Shown here in pieces: positions 49,183 through 60,975 of a stretch of DNA of 64,000 nucleotides. The notes below the pieces were generated by a model that did no database searches, was not told where the DNA came from, and saw only the letters and a list, made by a program, of their open reading frames with translations. Position numbers and translations under genes: made by a program. Source of the DNA: Macquaria australasica (Eukaryota; Chordata; Actinopteri; Centrarchiformes; Percichthyidae); contig SEMN01000054.1 in the NCBI GenBank assembly GCA_005408345.1, forward strand, positions 442,001 to 506,000, written 5' to 3'. How positions within the stretch are numbered: the stretch's first letter is position 1; each line of letters starts with the position of its first letter.

Positions 49183-49362
49183 CCTGCATCTGTGATATGC
49201 ACACACCTTCGAAGAAAATAGGAAACAAAACCTCTCACACAGCCTTATGCCAAGTTGAAGTTAAAACAAAAGCAGCCTTCTTTTAATAAATCGTAACACT
49301 AATTGCATGTATAACACACCCATCTACAACAAAAAGGACATAGAAAGTAATTTCAACTAACA

Positions 49363-49576
49363 AGAGGGCTGCAGTTAACAACTATTTTCATTATCGCATA
49401 GTCTGCTAAATATTGTCGTTATTAAGACACAGAAAAGCCGCACATCCTTACAAATGGGAAGCTGTAAGCAGACAATGTTTGGCATTTTAGCTTGCAAAAT
49501 GATCAGATCAATTAATCGATGATCAGAGTAGATGCCAATTCATTCTCTGTCGATCGACCAATCGTTTCCGCTCTAA
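49363..49576. repeat. Dispersed repeat of the 4640-4990 family
   Basis: Starts GGGCTGCAGTTAACAACTATTTTCATTATCG and carries ATCAATTAATCGATGATCAG and GTCGATCGACCAATCG before its degenerate right end, matching the family that begins 'AGGGCTGCAACTAACGATTA'. Confidence 0.6.
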
Positions 49577-50354
49577 CGCGGTGTATTATATCAAACTTAC
49601 CAAATGCTGAATTTGGGAGCCAGTGAACGTGGATTTGTTCGCAGGTTAAGCTGTTTAACTCGCCACATCGGTCTGTGGCAACTTACATCAGGTATCAGGC
49701 TCACGGCCACAATTCAAAGGCGCAGATGAACCAAGCCAGAGCATCCGCTGGTGAACAGGCTAACAGTAGTGTGTATGTGTGAAAAAAAAGGGCTGGCTAC
49801 TTAGGATATATGCCAAAAGCCTAGAAATACACAACAATCCTGCTTTGCTGCATTCCAGACGGGGTGGAGTCTGGGTGGAGGTTCTGCAGCTAACGTTACC
49901 TGAGGTGAGAGGGGGGCAGTGGTCTGGAGTGGAGCTGACTTTTCTCACCAGCAGCATTCAGATTCACTCCATCAGGAAACGTCTGACTGCCACTACAAGG
50001 CAATTGAGCTCATCCGTCGCCCCGTGGAAGCCCTAACACTTAATTTGTGCACAAGACACATTTCTGTGAACAGGGTCACAGAATCCAAACGCTCCCAAAT
50101 CCCCTTTGTTTGGGTGTCACACAGTGTTTGCCTCTTCAAAAACCCGACGCTGTGTGCTGCGTTTTGATTTTTACTAACATTTCAGATTTATTTTAGGGAA
50201 TACTCACTGTTCTATGAAGGGAAGAAAACTGCCGAAAACGCCCCTCCCGTCGACATATTCAAGAGGAAGGCAAAAACGGGATTATTGCCACATAATAGCG
50301 GAGAGGAGCAGGATCAGGGACCTTCTGTGACAGTTATCAGAGCCGAATCCTTGA

Positions 50355-50600
50355 GTTGGTGCGCATGCGCCCATTGCGCCACAATGGCGGAGAAAGGCAC
50401 CCTGGTAGTCCGAGTCAGGAATTAATGACAACATTTCAGACGCGGCTGGTTTCTCCGGAAATGTTGTATGTGTCTAAATTTCCTGTGTCATATGCCTCTG
50501 AACCCAATGTAGCTGAAACAGACCTGTAACGGCTACCTAATTTTATTAATAAAAAGGTAACACGCTGTGGTTCTCGGCATTCTGGGATTTGTAGTTCTTG
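50355..50600. promoter_or_regulatory. Probable bidirectional promoter of zdhhc16 and mettl18
   Basis: Contains an NRF1-like palindrome (GGTGCGCATGCGCCC, about 50358-50372), a YY1-like CACAATGGCGGAG (about 50380-50392) and a near-perfect ZNF143/Staf motif on the minus strand (GAACTACAAATCCCAGAATGC, 50577-50597). No TATA box. These motifs are typical of housekeeping bidirectional promoters; activity is inferred. Confidence 0.6.
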
Positions 50601-50722
50601 CGCGCAGCGGCTCTGCTAAGCTACAGCTGCTGGACAAGTTCGCCCGCCATGCGGAGCCTGTCGTGAGCGGGCACCCCAACTTTCCGACCTCAAGCCAGCT
50701 GTGCGCGGTGTTGTCAGAAATC

Positions 50723-53700
50723 ATGTCATTTTGTTTTAACTTCGACGTTCAAGCACAAACGGCAAACCCGGACGACGCGGATGGAAATGGCTCGCAAAAG
50801 GGAAAGAAAGACAATGCTGCTACATCTGTGAGTAGCGTTAGTTAACTAGTCATGTGTTCCAGGTTAAGTTACTCGAAGTACTCAAGGCTGTCGGATTGTA
50901 GTTTCCTCTGACGGGGACTGGTGCCAATCGACCTGCTGGCATGAGCATGTTCGTTATTAAAAGAAAGCCATAACATGCACACGCAGTGTTGCTTGCTTGT
51001 ATGCTTTTCTGAGGCCTGGGGGCAGCGAGGGAAAGAACAGGACCCTCGGTAAGGCACTAGGCTTAAGGCTTACACCTGTCATTTTAAACTTAATTACTGC
51101 AGTGTATAACATCAACATTGCGTTCACATCTGTAGTAATGCAAAACATACCATAAATAATTCTTAAAATTATTAATTCTTAAAAAATTAACTCAAGGTTA
51201 ATTAATTCAAGGTCTACCTACTACCGCACAATTTATTTATACATAAATAAGCTTAGATTCAAGGTGGTAATAACCCAGTTTATTAAACAGATTACCTAAA
51301 ACAATTTATTAAAAAAAAAACATCTGGTTAACTCTTAAAGAAGAGAAACTGATACATGACTTGATACATTTTCTGGACCGGCTGGTGTGTAAGTGAAAAC
51401 ACCCTTAAGGAAGAAAAATAATTCCTAAACTCATTAATAAAATCTTTTTTTTTTTTCAGTTTACATGAAATAATGTGGTATTTACCGATAATAATGATGA
51501 ATCATCATCCTTTTAGATATTTGATTTTACAGGCTAGAGTTTGGAATAAATCAAAGGATAGAATAGTATTGATTTTAAGATTTATCCACCTATGAAGATA
51601 GACCTTTCTTGTGTTACAATAGATGCAGGGAAAGTAAAACAAACATTTTGTTGCCTCTTGAATGGAGCACAGGAGAAAAGGGCAGATACACCCCCCTCAC
51701 TAATACACACACACACACACACTACGCATATGCAGGTTATTTTTAATGAATCATTTCCACTGTATGAGCAATTACATCACCATTACCAATGAAAATTCGT
51801 CTGTTAGGTGTATCCACTAGAGAGCGTAGGCTGACAATCTTGCCCATGAGCCTTGACGTCACAGAGCGGAGGCATGTCAGTAATATCTCAGAACAGCAAT
51901 CATACAAATTCATACTGATAGTATCCTGTATGACTTGTTATTGTTATGTCTGACAGGTATCTTTATCTAAACATCCAATCCACACAAGACAGTGTTTCAG
52001 TCACACAGTGAATCACATGGCATGGTCTTTATTAGTAGAGCACATTTTATGGAGGTGAGAACATCAAATAACTAATAGATACATATAGAATCAAACAAAA
52101 TAAGGTAGATAGTCTGTAACATCATTGTAAACCAGTTAACATTCAATCAAACACAGCACTGTTAAAGATTAGTGTAAATCCAAGTTCTTACATGTTAGAA
52201 CTTGGTGTTTGCACATCCAGAAGGATCCTATAACAGAGTGTCTGCATTTGACCTCACAACATTCATTTCATCAGCAGATGTCACGTGAGCCATGTTATCT
52301 GAAACTTGGAGTTGTTGAACCAATTTTTAGTCTAGTTATCAAAGCCTCAAAAAGTCTGGTTTCAACATCACCACTAGTTGTATTGGTTAGTAAGAATTAA
52401 AAGTATGTGAAGGAAGTAAATGTATGCAAGTGATAGCTTTAATATATTATTTTAATAAAACATGAACAGTGTTTATTTTGCTTCATACCAAAACACTTAC
52501 AGCACTCAACACAGTACACTTAGGAGATCCACAATTCTTAGGAAATTCCTATGAAGACCCAAAAGCACCATGATCGTTTAAATCTGACAATTTCATTACT
52601 GAGAGTAGTTGCCTCTAGCTACACACCCTTAATGTATTGCTGATTTATATCTGTGCTGCCAAATGTGCCTCAAGCCATGATATTGTCAACTTGAAACACA
52701 TGTTGTCTATACAGTATGTATGTCATATATTCGCACAGAGCCATCAGACACATACGTAGCTGAGGGAATACATTTGTTCCCTAACCCCCCACAATGCTTT
52801 GTATTTTTCAGATGGAGGATAACACCAAACCAGCAGAGCCAGTAAAAGAGGCAAAAGAGCACCTTCTATTATCTGACCCACAGTTCCTCCTTATGGATGC
52901 CGTCACTGAAACAGTTACCATAGGAACTCTTCCTCCTCTTCACTTCCTCAACGAGACAGTTTTTGAAAAGACGGCCTCGGAGAGAGAGGACGGGGAACAA
53001 ATTCTTTCTCGCACTGCGGAGCAGAGGTCTGATCTCATCTCTGGCGTGTACGAGGGAGGGCTGAAGGTGTGGGAGTGCACTTACGACCTTCTGGAGCTGA
53101 TTGAGAAAGACGGAGAGACCTTTGGGGGGAAGGCAGTTTTGGATTTGGGCTGTGGTGCGGGGCTGTTGGGGATATTGGCTCTGAAGAGAGGAGCCAAGCA
53201 GGCCCACTTCCAAGATTATAACAGTACAGTTATTGAACAACTCACAGTGCCAAATGTAATACTAAACTGCCAAGAGGATGATGAAGTAGAGAGTGAGGAT
53301 GACGAAGAAGGGAGGGGCAAGGGAAAAATCCGGGAGGGAAATGGTAAAAAGAAGGTGAAAGAGAAACAAGAGGTAAAAGATGGCAACCCACCACCTAAGA
53401 AAAGAGCCTTAGACCAATCCCAGCACCCATTACTAGCCAAGTGCCGTTTTTTCTCTGGTGACTGGAGCACATTTCTTGCTTTGGTTAAAAAGGAAGACCC
53501 ACAACCCAAATATGACATTATATTCACCTCAGAGACCATCTACAACACTGCATACTACCCTGCGCTACATGAGACCCTCCACAAACTGCTGGCCCCAGGT
53601 GGACTGGTCTACCTCGCCACCAAATCCCACTACTTTGGTGTAGGTGGTGGACTGCACCTGTTTGAGACGTTTGTGGAGCAGAGGGGCATTTTCTCTTTAG

Positions 53701-53777
53701 ATCACCTGTGGGATGGGGAAGAAGGACTTCAGAGACATGTAGTAGTCCTGCGTTTTAAAATGGCAAAGGACACTTGA
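50723..53777 (+). CDS. mettl18: Histidine protein methyltransferase METTL18, 2 coding exons, 356 aa
   Basis: SAM-dependent enzyme that methylates a histidine of ribosomal protein L3. Coding exons 50723-50827 and 52812-53777, joined in phase 0 at ACATCT|GTGAGT ... TTTTCAG|ATGGAG. The start is chosen at MSFCFNF, which matches the family's N-terminal MTFQFNF; starting at the second-exon ATG would lose it. Seen: DLISGVYEGGLKVWECTYDL ahead of the SAM-binding motif VLDLGCGAGLLG (about 144-155), FQDYN (post-I acidic loop), a Lys/Glu-rich insertion (about 190-240; a likely nuclear localisation segment and longer than in human), CRFFSGDW, TSETIYN and a C-terminal KSHYFGVGGGLHLFE. It is divergent from zdhhc16. 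Possible poly(A) signals lie at 53889-53894 and 53969-53974. The 2-kb intron (50828-52811) holds no other gene. Confidence 0.95.
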
Positions 53778-55470
53778 TTGAGTAAAGCAGTCCTGGATTT
53801 AAAATGCAGCTTTAACCATGTACTAACTGTCAGGGACTCTTGTGCTCTGTTAAAAAAAAGAATGGTGATTACTACACAGTTTAATATAAATAAATATCAG
53901 GATTTCCTTTCAATCTGCCATATGAAGTTGTATGTTAGAGCAGCAGTGATAAAACAAGGCAAAGCTGTAATAAAAGATGCTGTCTCATCTCCTATTTGCT
54001 CTTTAGTTACCAACCTTCTTTCACTTCCTATATAGACATTTGAATATGTCTGCCAGTAAGTGAAGTGCAGTTGAAAGGGGCTGTTACAGGTCTTTAGATG
54101 CATGGGGAGGAAAGAAAGGAAATGGGCTCAGTGACCTTTGCGAGTGATTTCCCCAGTGTTCAAACAGCAGCATGAAAGCCAGGCTTGTTTCTGAAGTCCG
54201 GCGCAAAATGTCAATTGCAACTTATCCCACCAGCCGAAGGATGTAGTTTGAAAGTGGAGTCTAGAGTCACTGCACATCAATGGTGAGACTCTATGGGGTC
54301 TCTGTACCTCTTATTCTAGTAATGGCTCCTCTTGATTGTGTCGGAGTTTACCTTCAGTTGAAGTCACTACATAATCTGGGTGTGCTCCATTGCCAAGCAA
54401 AAGGTCATGACACATTATAATGAGTATATACATCCAGGAAATATGTGCAAATGCGCATCCAAGTACAAGAAGGGAACTATGTTGTAATCTCTCCAACACC
54501 ATGTGGAATCCCCTTTTCGTTCAGATCAAGGAAATCCATTGACTTAATCTGACTGGGATTTTTTCTGAGGAAGTATGCATGAAGTCCGGACAAGTTTCTC
54601 GTATATGAGGTGACTAGGTAAAGAGGATGAGGAAATCAGATGGGATTTTACAGGGTCACTCAACAATGAAACAGTTTGACTGTCCTCTGGCTTGTTTGAA
54701 AAACTGTGGTTTCACCCAGCTGACCCAGTCCTGTCATGTCCATCTGACTGAACACAATCTGTATCACGTCCCTGTCATGTTTGACTATGACCAGAGAGCA
54801 AACAAAGTTATTTTAGGAAGGCTGTGTTATTGAATACACTCCTATCAGACCTCACCTGAACAAATGACTCCAGCTACGCAAATATTCACAAGAATCGATC
54901 TCATCCTAAACATGCCCATGACGCAAGTAGTCCCATTCGCTGCCCTACTGATAAATAATATTTAGCAAAGATAAAAACACTTTTCTAGGAAACATAGTGT
55001 CACCAGCTCAAACATGACTGTGCATTTCAACACCTACAGTGTGTGGACAGAATTTCCAGTCTCTTATTAGGTCAATATACTGTAGTGTTAAAACATAATT
55101 TCACTCTTAGTCTCATACAAAATACCAAACACGGTTTCTGTTTGCATATGCCCAGCCAGCAACCTTCCAGCGTGTCGGCTTCGTCATCGTCTCTCATCTC
55201 GACAGCTGTTCATGGCCTGTGGGGGAATTCCTGGTTCCTCGAGTAGACACAGCCTTTCCCCTGCTTACTTTATGGGAACAGGGGGCAGGGCCACTCAGAT
55301 GGTTTTCCTCAGAAACTATTATGTGTTGATTCACTGTGAGGGGGCGTGCTGTTCACTCCCACTGTTTCCTTCTTACTGGGAAGTGACTGTCAGGCTTACC
55401 GAACGGAGGGAGTGTATGAGAAACATAGAGAGGAGGGAGGGAGACTGATGGGTGATGTGAAAGGTGGTGG
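53778..55470. other. mettl18 3' flank and intergenic DNA
   Basis: mettl18 3' UTR followed by non-coding DNA. Only short ORFs; no repeat family or RNA gene recognised. Confidence 0.5.
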
Positions 55471-56236
55471 TATTTAAGGTTCTTTGCTCTGAATGTCAGA
55501 CAGTGCCGTATCGTTTCTTGGGACTTGGAGGACATGAGAGGGTGAGCAGAACGTGCAGGTGAACTGGGGAGAGATGGCTAACTGTGTTCATTCATTTTGG
55601 AAAGAGTTGCTGCTGACTCAACTCTAAAACATCTTTTTGTTGCGATGGGACTGCTGAAGTGTGTTTAAAGCTTGACTCTGCAAGAGCACAGTCCTTGGAG
55701 GCCTTCATGAGGAGATGTATTTCGGATATATTCAAGATCTGGAAAGATTTCAATGAACGTCAGGTAAGTATTATAGGGTAGAAAACTATCTCAAACTAGT
55801 CAAACTATGGTCTATTTTTTTTAAAAAAAATACTGGGCACATTTTATCTAAAATTGTCAGATATGGCTGTACTGTAAAACTACAAGCTACAAACTTTCAA
55901 CATGTTTTAAGTTGTGACATTTAAAAAACAAGAAATACCAACTTCCACATTTTCTGAGCACTGGTGGATGAAGCGTGTTAATGCTGTCATACTATGTTAA
56001 CCAATCTGATCTATGTATGAGAGCTGTTTCGTATAATTTGTGCAGGCTTTAAGACTGGGTTAATGCCCTAACAGGGGATTTCTTGTCTAGTCAAAGGCTG
56101 TTGAACCGGTTGTTTCCCAGTCCAACTGCCGGAAAGATAGGAGTTTCCTGAACGTGTTCAGGTGTGGCCTCCCTCAGAAAGTTCATTGTACTGTATTGCA
56201 TGTATCCTAAAAGAATGTACACTCACACTGAATAAA
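55471..56236 (+). other. Candidate small two-exon gene, product unrecognised (58 codons)
   Basis: A TATA-like TATTTAAGG (55471) is followed by a leader with short upstream ORFs (for example 55574-55627, 17 codons) and then ATG at 55707. The frame runs 19 codons (MRRCISDIFKIWKDFNERQ) to a perfect donor CAG|GTAAGT at 55763/55764. A possible acceptor with a branch-like CCCTAAC ends at 56090 (CTTGTCTAG). In phase, 39 more codons run to TAA at 56208-56210, and an AATAAA lies at 56231-56236. Each signal is ordinary, but together they resemble a compact gene. It could equally be a non-coding transcript or chance; I recognise no homologue. Confidence 0.25.
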
Positions 56237-59179
56237 CCACAGTGATTTGAGATAACATTGAGGAATTATCTCTCTGTACTGTCACTGTCAATATTGACTC
56301 CAGGCCTTAAATGAGGTGTTTTTAGATAAAGGAAGAGATCCTGTAATACAGCGCAGGTCGGTTAATAACAAACGTACTTTGGAGGGTTCAAAGATAAATC
56401 AACCAACTGTATGTGAGTAATCATATTGTCCCAAAGTTCTTTTCCTGGGAGTGTACGGCCATAAGTGATGAGTCATTTCATGCCTTGACCAGAGCACTAT
56501 CACCATGATATGATTCAGTGGTGCATCAGCCCAGTGGACAGACTTTCGTTTCAGTGGTTGTTAAGCATTTACAGGAATACTTAAGTTGAGAAGATGGTTG
56601 GATTCCTCAGAGGACCCTGAAACTCTCCATAGGCTCTAGCTAACCACAGCATTGGATTCAATCAATCATAACTGCATTTTGGAGGTTTGATTTCCACTTA
56701 ATTTCACTTACATAAAATGCCTCTCAATTTGTTGCCAATTCATGAAAAAGTAGATGTTTTAAATTATATATTGCACTACTGTATAATACAAATGTCAACT
56801 ATGATTGCTCACTGTTTAAGATCAACTTTAGCTGCCATTGTAATGACCTCTTGCTCAATCTTCCAATGTAAGAAGTAGGGCTGACGTTATCATCACCCTA
56901 CTTTTCTTGAGAAATAGGGATGGTCATGAGTGACTTACCCACAACGTGCTGCTCAACATGTTGCACATCATATATCTTAAACACACTTTTACTGTTAATT
57001 TCAGAAGTTTTATGTTGTTTTATTGGTTATAGATAGCTTTATCTTCAATTTATTTCATTTATACGTAGTAAACTGAGTTGAAAAGATCATTATTATTGAA
57101 GCATGAGTTGTGTTAAATGATTAAGCCGTTCATGGATCAAGCAGCTCCTGAGAACCACATTTTGAAAAGTGCTCTACTATGAGAACTGAATTCCATAGAT
57201 GGTGGCATCTTCAGGTGTCATCTATGGGCTCAGTTCTTTTGGCATGGTACTAGTTTGTCAGCCTCACTGCACAGCACCAAAGAGCGGAAACCACGAGCTT
57301 CACAATGCATTGATACTTGTGGTTTACATTCATTCCAGCATTACTTTTGTCTGTATGTTTGTGTATATTGTTACCTTTTCTCAAATGATGAAAAAGGAGT
57401 TAATTTCAAATTGTATATAATATTACTGTGAATGAAATAAATATGTTTCTAAATTACTGATCAGAGTTTATCAAAGTTGATGTTAAGCATATTGTATATT
57501 GCTAATAAAGTAAATCAAAGTGAATTATTTTCCTCTGTAATTTATTAACTCTCATAAAGTTGTGTTTGAGTTTTAAAATACTGCAACATTTAAGTATTAC
57601 ATTTCGCAGTAAAGAGTGAGAGTATTCAAGGACAATGATTTTCAGAAATACAAGGGCCACCATGCTCCCACACATGCGGACCTCGTTTTTGTTTTTTTTC
57701 AGATCTTATCTCAGCTCTAGTTCCATAAAATCTGCAGTCATGGTGATGACAGTTAGCTAGATTAGCTATAAACAGTATGATTAGATATGACAGCCAACAT
57801 CCTTTTCAATTACAATATCATGTGAATCTAACAAAATTTCCAGCTGCAACTATTTAAGTATAAAATACAAAACAGAATGTTGTTATATAGACTTTTAGGA
57901 GAGGAAGACTGAATCATAGATAGTTGTAGCGCACCAGTACTGGTTTAAAGCAGCGTTTTTTGATGAAGCTGTAGTATCTTATTCTGGGATATGCCCTGCA
58001 CTGTACACAGGACCATCCTGATAACCTCTATTAGATCCATGAAAGGAATATACACCCTTTCCAATCTCGCCCAAGAAAGATCCTCTTTTAGGTTGTCATG
58101 GCTCCTGAATATTCACACATATCTTCCACATCTATTGAATAACATTACAGGACAAGGTCCATAATAGTGACTGTATTCTTCACCATCCTGGCTGAGTCCT
58201 AAAGTTCCTGGCCTCCAGGCTCCAGGCATGGCTGTGTGGTGGAGAAAGGTGGCTGCTATTGTACCTCTGCATGTGTAGAGTGAGGTCTAATGGAAACATC
58301 GCTCTATTGTAGCATGTAACAAGGTAATAAATGAGAAAATGAAGGCATGACGAAGCGATGTATAAAGAATGGCTGACACCCTGATGCCTGAGGCAGGTTT
58401 AGATTATCTTTGCCTAACAGGAAGCCTGTTGGCTGATAAAACGCTATGCTTCATTACCGTTATTCTCCATTCTTGCATTCAGTATTATGAAAGAGATGAC
58501 CATGATTATCACTCATCACGATAAAAAAAAGTTCCTCACTTTAGCATGTTGTTGTTTTTTTCTCATGATAAGTGTTTGCTAATGCATATTTTTTATTTTT
58601 CTAAAATAAATAATTTTCATTTAACACATTTGTAATCCTACCTTGTTATCATGCCCCAAAGATAACAGTAGGCTATCCGGGCTTCAGAAAAACAAGTAGG
58701 ATTTAAATCTAAATTCTGAAAATGTTTGATGAATATCCCCTGTAGATATGTACTCTCATGCAAACATTCCAGATATTCTAATTTTTAAATCTCTTTAAAT
58801 TGATTTTAATTCAAAACATGCACTACACAGCATGCAGAGCATACAGTACGTGGCTGCACAGTCATGGATAAGGCCCCCAGTCCTAAAACATTCCCCAAAG
58901 AAATCATGCTGTCATGATGACTTCTTTACCGTAACAACCTCAAAGTGAAGATGTATTTTGGCTGAACTCTTTGACTCTACAAGAAATGTTAATAACACTC
59001 ACTTCATGAAGAGGCTCTGACTGAAGGGCTCCTTGACATTAACTATACTTTCTTACTTGCAACCAACTGTACAAATATAATTTTTCATGCTTTCTGGACT
59101 AAGAGTTATTGAAGTAGAAAAACAATGTCCAAACAATTTCTGGATAGAAAAGCCAAAACGTTATTTAATAATGTTAGTT
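56237..59179. other. Intergenic DNA, nothing recognised
   Basis: AT-rich, short ORFs only. Two AATAAA sites near 57432 and 57503 have no gene to serve. Confidence 0.5.
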
Positions 59180-59565
59180 TCAGGGTTGAAAGCCCATTTA
59201 CTCAAGTACTGTACTTAAGTAGTTTTGAGGTTCTTGTCCTTTACTTGAGTGTTTCCATTTGATGGTACTTTGTAGACCTAATGTTTGAGATTAAACAACC
59301 CAATAAGGTAGTTTAAATTAGCTCCACCTCAACCAACTACAACATTAAAATGATGCTTACACGTTGATGCATCAGTATTTACAATCCCATAGTATAATAT
59401 ATAATAGTATACTCTCACAGGGGCCACTTATATGGGTAATGAATACTTTAGATACTTTAAGTACATTTTGCTAATAATACAGAAGTAAAATGTTGAATGC
59501 AGGATTTTTACATTATCGTATTGCTACTATTACTGAAGTAAATAAACTTCTTCAACCACTCGTTA
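59180..59565. repeat. Dispersed teleost repeat ('ACTTAAGTA' family) just upstream of sufu
   Basis: Carries TTTACTCAAGTACTGTACTT, CTTTACTTGAGTGTTTCC, TTAGCTCCACCTCAACCA, CTACAACATTAAAATGATGC, ACTTTAAGTACATTTTGC and TGTTGAATGCAGGATTTTTA in the order of one of the most common dispersed elements in percomorph genomes. Confidence 0.75.
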
Positions 59566-59679
59566 GATGAACTTTGACCCATTTGCCCCATACGTAAAAC
59601 ATTTGGTCCCCTGAAAAAAAAATCTTTGAAGCCCCCACCCTGAAATCACGTCCTCCTACTGATTGATTGACAGCGTATC

Positions 59680-59880
59680 CGCCAATTATAATCATCAACA
59701 CATCCATTCCTTATTGGCCAGTCATGCCGTCAGTCGGGACGTCACGATCCCCATCCAGCCAATGGTAAGGCAGAAGTTTTGTGGAGGACGAGCAACAGGC
59801 GGTGCCCCCGCGGAGTCCGGCTCAACGATCGGGGTTAAACCTGTATTTCGCTGGTAAACGTTACTAGAGTGACGTCTTTA
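59680..59880. promoter_or_regulatory. sufu: sufu promoter region
   Basis: Contains CCAAT boxes (59682-59686; 59758-59762; inverted ATTGG near 59713) and two CRE-like sites (GACGTCAC 59738-59745; TGACGTC 59870-59876) in locally GC-rich DNA 110-300 bp before the sufu ATG. No TATA box. Confidence 0.5.
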
Positions 59881-59986
59881 TGATTTAGGGTTGTGTCGTT
59901 TTTGTTGAGCTGGTTGTAGATAGCAGAGGATAACTGCATATACGTTGTTTTTTAATAGAATAACCAGGTTTGTTCGAGGCCTTGGC

Positions 59987-60928
59987 ATGGATGAGGTACG
60001 GCCTACCAGTGGTGCTCAGGCCCACGGGCTGGTGCCGCTGTTTCCTCCGGGACTGCAAGCTATCTACGGGGAATGCCGGCGACTTTACCCCGAGCAGGCC
60101 AACCCGCTTCAAGTTACAGCCATTGTGAAATACTGGTAAGTGACCCCTTCTCTTGTTGCGGGCCTGACACATCTGCAGGCGTTGAGTTTGTGGAACAAGT
60201 TTATGTAACTTAGTGACGGCTAGACGTTTAGCCAACACTTAGCTTAGCTGCTAAGCTAACGCTTCAGCTAACTACATCCAGGAGCTATACTGTAGGCAGC
60301 TGCTGGTATGTTTTGGTGAGTTTGAAGATCCAGTATCGAACTATACTAGCTTAATTAGAAAATGATTTAAATGTATCTCACTACCTTGATACGTTATGAC
60401 CTCCCAGCTAAGCTAACTGTCCACAGTCCACTTACAACAAAACATATTTTTTGACATGGCCGATGGTTTTCATTTCGTGCTTCTTACAGGTTAGGGGGGC
60501 CAGACCCGTTAGACTACATCAGCATGTATAGGAGCACGGGCTGTCCAGCTCAGGACATCCAGGAGCATTGGCACTATGTCAGCTTTGGGCTGAGTGACCT
60601 GTATGGGGACAACAGGGTTCATGAGTAAGTACACTAATGTAACACGTTTGATGGGATAGATGAAAAGCTTTCTTGATCTGTTTCTTATCATTTAATTCGT
60701 TTTACATTGCGAAAAACCCGGGGAGTCTGTACATTACATCAAGCCTTTCTAAGCATGCCAAATATTTGCTGAAGAGTTGACCACCTACTGACTAACATGG
60801 CACCCAATGATCCTCTATTATTCCACAGCGTAATGTTGATCCTGGCAGGCTTTGTGGCTTTCACAGCCCTCATGAATATAACAAAGGAATAAAATACAGC
60901 ATGTGAAGTTGTGTTTACCCAGTTTCTC

Positions 60929-60975
<47 letters not shown>

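Larger units (their letters stand above)
49183..50722. other. Head-to-head region between zdhhc16 and mettl18
   Basis: Holds the 5' UTRs of both genes. An AG acceptor (CATATCACAG on minus) just before the zdhhc16 ATG suggests that a 5' UTR exon lies further up, possibly ending at the CAG|GTAACG donor near 49900. The promoter core with NRF1/YY1/ZNF143-like motifs is at 50355-50600. A dispersed repeat lies at 49363-49576. Confidence 0.5.

Noticed and set aside
52794..52811. Extending the mettl18 second exon upstream to an earlier ATG
   Set aside because: It would run through the polypyrimidine tract and TTTTCAG acceptor, and the spliced model gives the conserved MSFCFNF start.
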